Assembly (NCBI GenBank): GCA_022758985.1 | Contig: JAEMQC010000111.1 | Span: forward strand, 1-7,269 | DNA length: 7,269 nucleotides | Reading direction: 5' to 3' | Source of the DNA: Campylobacteraceae bacterium | Lineage (GTDB): Bacteria > Campylobacterota > Campylobacteria > Campylobacterales > UBA6016 | Program-made: the position numbers and the translations under genes | Notes under the pieces: generated by a model | Database searches by the model: none | The model's input: only the letters and a program-made list of their open reading frames with translations | Told to the model about the DNA's origin: nothing | Shown here: in pieces, positions 5,829 to 7,269 of the stretch | How positions within the stretch are numbered: the first letter of the stretch is position 1 | How the letters are laid out: every line of letters begins with the position of its first letter

Positions 5829-6462
5829 TATTTAATAGCTGTTGCGGAGTATCGACGACCACGTCTGCTCCGCACTCTATAAGTTCAGCTCTATCTCTAA
5901 ACCCCCATGTGACGCCAACAGAGTAAAAATCGCCGTTTTTTGCGGCTAAAATATCGTTTTTTGTATCCCCTATTATCACTATTTCATTTGGCGCTAAGCC
6001 AAATACATCTGCTATCTCCAGAGCGCCTTGCGGATGTGGCTTGACCTCCCTGCCCTCTTTTTGACCGAAAACCGCTTCAAACATAGACGAATCGAAATTT
6101 CTATTCACGCAAAGTCTGGTTAAATGTTCGGGCTTATTCGACAAAACAGCCATCTTAACGCCTTTAGAGTATATCTCCACTAGCGCTTCGGTTATGCCGT
6201 CAAATGCTTTTGATACATTCTGACTACCGACATACATCCTTTCGAACTCTTTTACCATCTCCATTATTAGAGCGTCATCTTTCGAGCCGCTAGAAGACGC
6301 CATCAACGAATATGCGCCCTGCCCGGCAAAATAGCGATACTCCTCTTTTGATCTCTGTTCAAACCCAAAAGCGGACAATACCGCATTCGCGAGATTCGCC
6401 ACCTCTGTTAGCGAATCTATTAGCGTACCGTCAAGATCAAATATAACGCCTTTTATCTGCAT
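5821..6462 (-). CDS. gph: HAD-family phosphatase, Gph-like (phosphoglycolate phosphatase type)
   Basis: A 213-residue haloacid-dehalogenase hydrolase of subfamily IA that removes phosphate from small organic phosphates; 2-phosphoglycolate is the likely substrate by family resemblance only. All four motifs are visible: DLDGT (9-13) with nucleophile Asp9 and acid Asp11, VLSNKPE with Ser108, Lys141 in VKPHP, and IIGDTKND with Asp166 and Asp170. The helical cap lies at about residues 16-85. VGVTWGFRDRAEL near the end is typical of Gph-type enzymes. The ATG follows the stop of the upstream gene with no base between them (TAA-ATG) and without a strong ribosome site, so it is probably translated by reinitiation as the third gene of the DUF302 operon. 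The TGA stop lies inside the end of hsp20. The family is sure; the substrate and the symbol are tentative. Confidence 0.9.
   Translation of the reverse strand: MQIKGVIFDLDGTLIDSLTEVANLANAVLSAFGFEQRSKEEYRYFAGQGAYSLMASSSGSKDDALIMEMVKEFERMYVGSQNVSKAFDGITEALVEIYSKGVKMAVLSNKPEHLTRLCVNRNFDSSMFEAVFGQKEGREVKPHPQGALEIADVFGLAPNEIVIIGDTKNDILAAKNGDFYSVGVTWGFRDRAELIECGADVVVDTPQQLLNII
5843..5874. repeat. Nested inverted repeat at the hsp20/gph junction
   Basis: TGCGGAG (5843-5849) and CTCCGCA (5868-5874) form a perfect 7-bp GC-rich stem. Inside it GACG (5854-5857) and CGTC (5862-5865) form a second stem around the loop ACCA. It begins 15 bases after the hsp20 stop and lies within the end of the phosphatase coding sequence. 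It could end or protect the hsp20 message. No T-run follows on the plus strand, so it is not a classical intrinsic terminator. Confidence 0.4.
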
Positions 6463-6852
6463 TTATAGCGCCAAAGACTTCGCCCACTCTTCCATTTTTT
6501 GGTTGATTGCAGGCACAGGGGCTTCCAAAAAGCTAATCACAAAGTCGTTTTTTCTCTCGCATACGCCGATTGAACGAGGTCTTGCTGCCAACATTTGCGG
6601 ATTTGGAAGTTTTTGTCCAAAACAAAACACGACAAGCTTGGCATCCAATATCTCAGGGGCTATCTCACCACCGGCGACTCCGCCGGTATGCGCAAAGTGG
6701 TCGAATTCGCCTATAAAAGCGGCGATAGCGTCTTCCTCAATTAGCGTCTTAAAATAAGAGACTATCTGCTCTACACTCTTAAATCTGCACTCGCTTTTTT
6801 CTATCTCAAGCGTAAAAATAGGGTATTTTTCCATAAACATCGTCTGCTTCAT
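6463..6852 (-). CDS. Conserved-looking hypothetical protein, 129 residues
   Basis: I do not recognise a defined function. The product is a small soluble protein without signal peptide or membrane helix, and it looks like a compact alpha/beta domain. Notable residues are the cluster FDHFAHTGG (50-58) with Asp51, His52 and His55, the stretch GGEIAPEILDAKLVVFCFGQ (61-80), RPRSIGVCE (91-99), and three cysteines (22, 77, 98). The His/Asp/Cys content would permit metal or redox binding, but that is speculation. From memory it may correspond to a domain of unknown function seen in Campylobacterota (possibly DUF6858), which I cannot verify. The ATG at 6852 has an AAGGAA ribosome site that overlaps the stop of the DUF302 gene 10 bp upstream, and the phosphatase ATG abuts its own stop. 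The three genes look like one transcript, so a shared process with the DUF302 protein is plausible. Confidence 0.8.
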   Translation of the reverse strand: MKQTMFMEKYPIFTLEIEKSECRFKSVEQIVSYFKTLIEEDAIAAFIGEFDHFAHTGGVAGGEIAPEILDAKLVVFCFGQKLPNPQMLAARPRSIGVCERKNDFVISFLEAPVPAINQKMEEWAKSLAL

Positions 6853-6862
6853 TATCTTTTCC

Positions 6863-7269
6863 TTAAAATCTTGTAAATTTAAACGCCATAAAGCCTAGTA
6901 TCTCCTCGACCTCTCTGGAGACATTTTCTATTATAGCCTCCGTCTCTCCGCCGTAAATCTTTGACATTACCACGCCGTTACTCACCGATACGACGCATTC
7001 ACCGCTAGATTTTTCATAAACGGCTATTGAGATAGGCATCGATACCGCCATTTTTTTGCGCTCGTCTGCGCCTAGCATCTGCCCCGCATATTTGGCGTTA
7101 CAGTACTTAATGATGGATACTTTGCCGACGTCTGCCCCGCCGCCCTTTCTTATCTCATCTGCTTGGTCTATTACCGATATGACTTTCAAGCCCTGATGTG
7201 CATTGATACGGCTCACTATCGTCTCCACCGTCTTGTTGTAATCATACGGACTCTTATGCTCTAGTATCA
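6863..7269 (-). CDS. DUF302 domain protein, 5' end outside the window
   Basis: A DUF302-family protein of unknown biochemical role; members are small dimer-forming domains often found near sulfur, metal or redox genes. A GTG at 7228 gives 121 residues, but the frame stays open from there to the window edge and reads I-L-E-H-K-S-P-Y-D-Y-N-K-T before it. This supplies the first strand and helix start expected of DUF302 (S-x-x-x-x-x-x-T-V-E-x-I), so the GTG is an internal valine and the gene is 5'-partial. The family pattern continues with GLKVISVIDQADEIRKGG, then IIKYCNAKYAGQML and the MPISIAVYEKSSGECVVSVSN strands. The single Cys in KYCNAKYAG lies where many members have a small Pro/Cys-containing turn. 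It is the upstream gene of a likely operon with the 129-residue protein and the HAD phosphatase. Confidence 0.82.
   Translation of the reverse strand, partial: ILEHKSPYDYNKTVETIVSRINAHQGLKVISVIDQADEIRKGGGADVGKVSIIKYCNAKYAGQMLGADERKKMAVSMPISIAVYEKSSGECVVSVSNGVVMSKIYGGETEAIIENVSREVEEILGFMAFKFTRF

Noticed and set aside
7226..7228. GTG as the start of the DUF302 gene
   Set aside because: The frame is open upstream to the window edge and encodes the expected first part of the domain, and no ribosome site precedes the GTG.

Overview
The window most likely comes from a chromosome of the Campylobacterota (the former Epsilonproteobacteria). The dihydroxy-acid dehydratase, the Kup transporter and the small operon proteins all read like that group, and the base composition looks to be in the mid-40s percent GC. 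This placement rests on recognising protein style, not on a search. Genes are tightly packed with very short or overlapping junctions. No rRNA, tRNA, CRISPR array or insertion sequence was seen.

Region 1 (1-3406, minus strand) is a potassium operon, read kup -> kdpD-like kinase -> kdpE-like regulator. Kup is a full-length K+ uptake permease. The kinase is a short KdpD that keeps only the four-helix membrane domain (DUF4118 type) and the kinase core. It has lost the N-terminal KdpD and universal-stress domains. The regulator overlaps the kinase by 4 bp (ATGA). It stops inside its DNA-binding domain at a TGA. Beyond the stop the same frame still spells the rest of the OmpR-type motif, with a second TGA; both stops fall where the family has glycine.

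Region 2 (3407-3565) is the divergent control region between kup and ilvD. On the kup strand it holds three TTTATAC half-sites spaced 11 and 21 bp apart. Two of them form an 18-base block that closely matches the E. coli KdpE site as I remember it. The suggested circuit is kinase -> regulator -> kup operon, in place of the usual kdpFABC target.

Region 3 (3566-5245, plus strand) is ilvD, of the oxygen-sensitive [4Fe-4S] type, for branched-chain amino acid synthesis. One or two hairpins follow its end.

Region 4 (5246-5828, plus strand) is an hsp20 small heat-shock gene. Ahead of it lie two CIRCE operators (HrcA sites) whose centres are 42 bp apart, with a good sigma-70 promoter threaded through them. 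This is a clear heat-shock repression switch.

Region 5 (5821-7269, minus strand) is an operon of a DUF302 protein (cut by the window edge), a 129-residue protein of unknown function and a Gph-like HAD phosphatase. The phosphatase gene ends inside the end of hsp20, with an 8-bp tail-to-tail overlap.

The most notable points are the rewired Kdp signalling cassette on kup, its putative KdpE box, and the broken regulator reading frame at the window edge.
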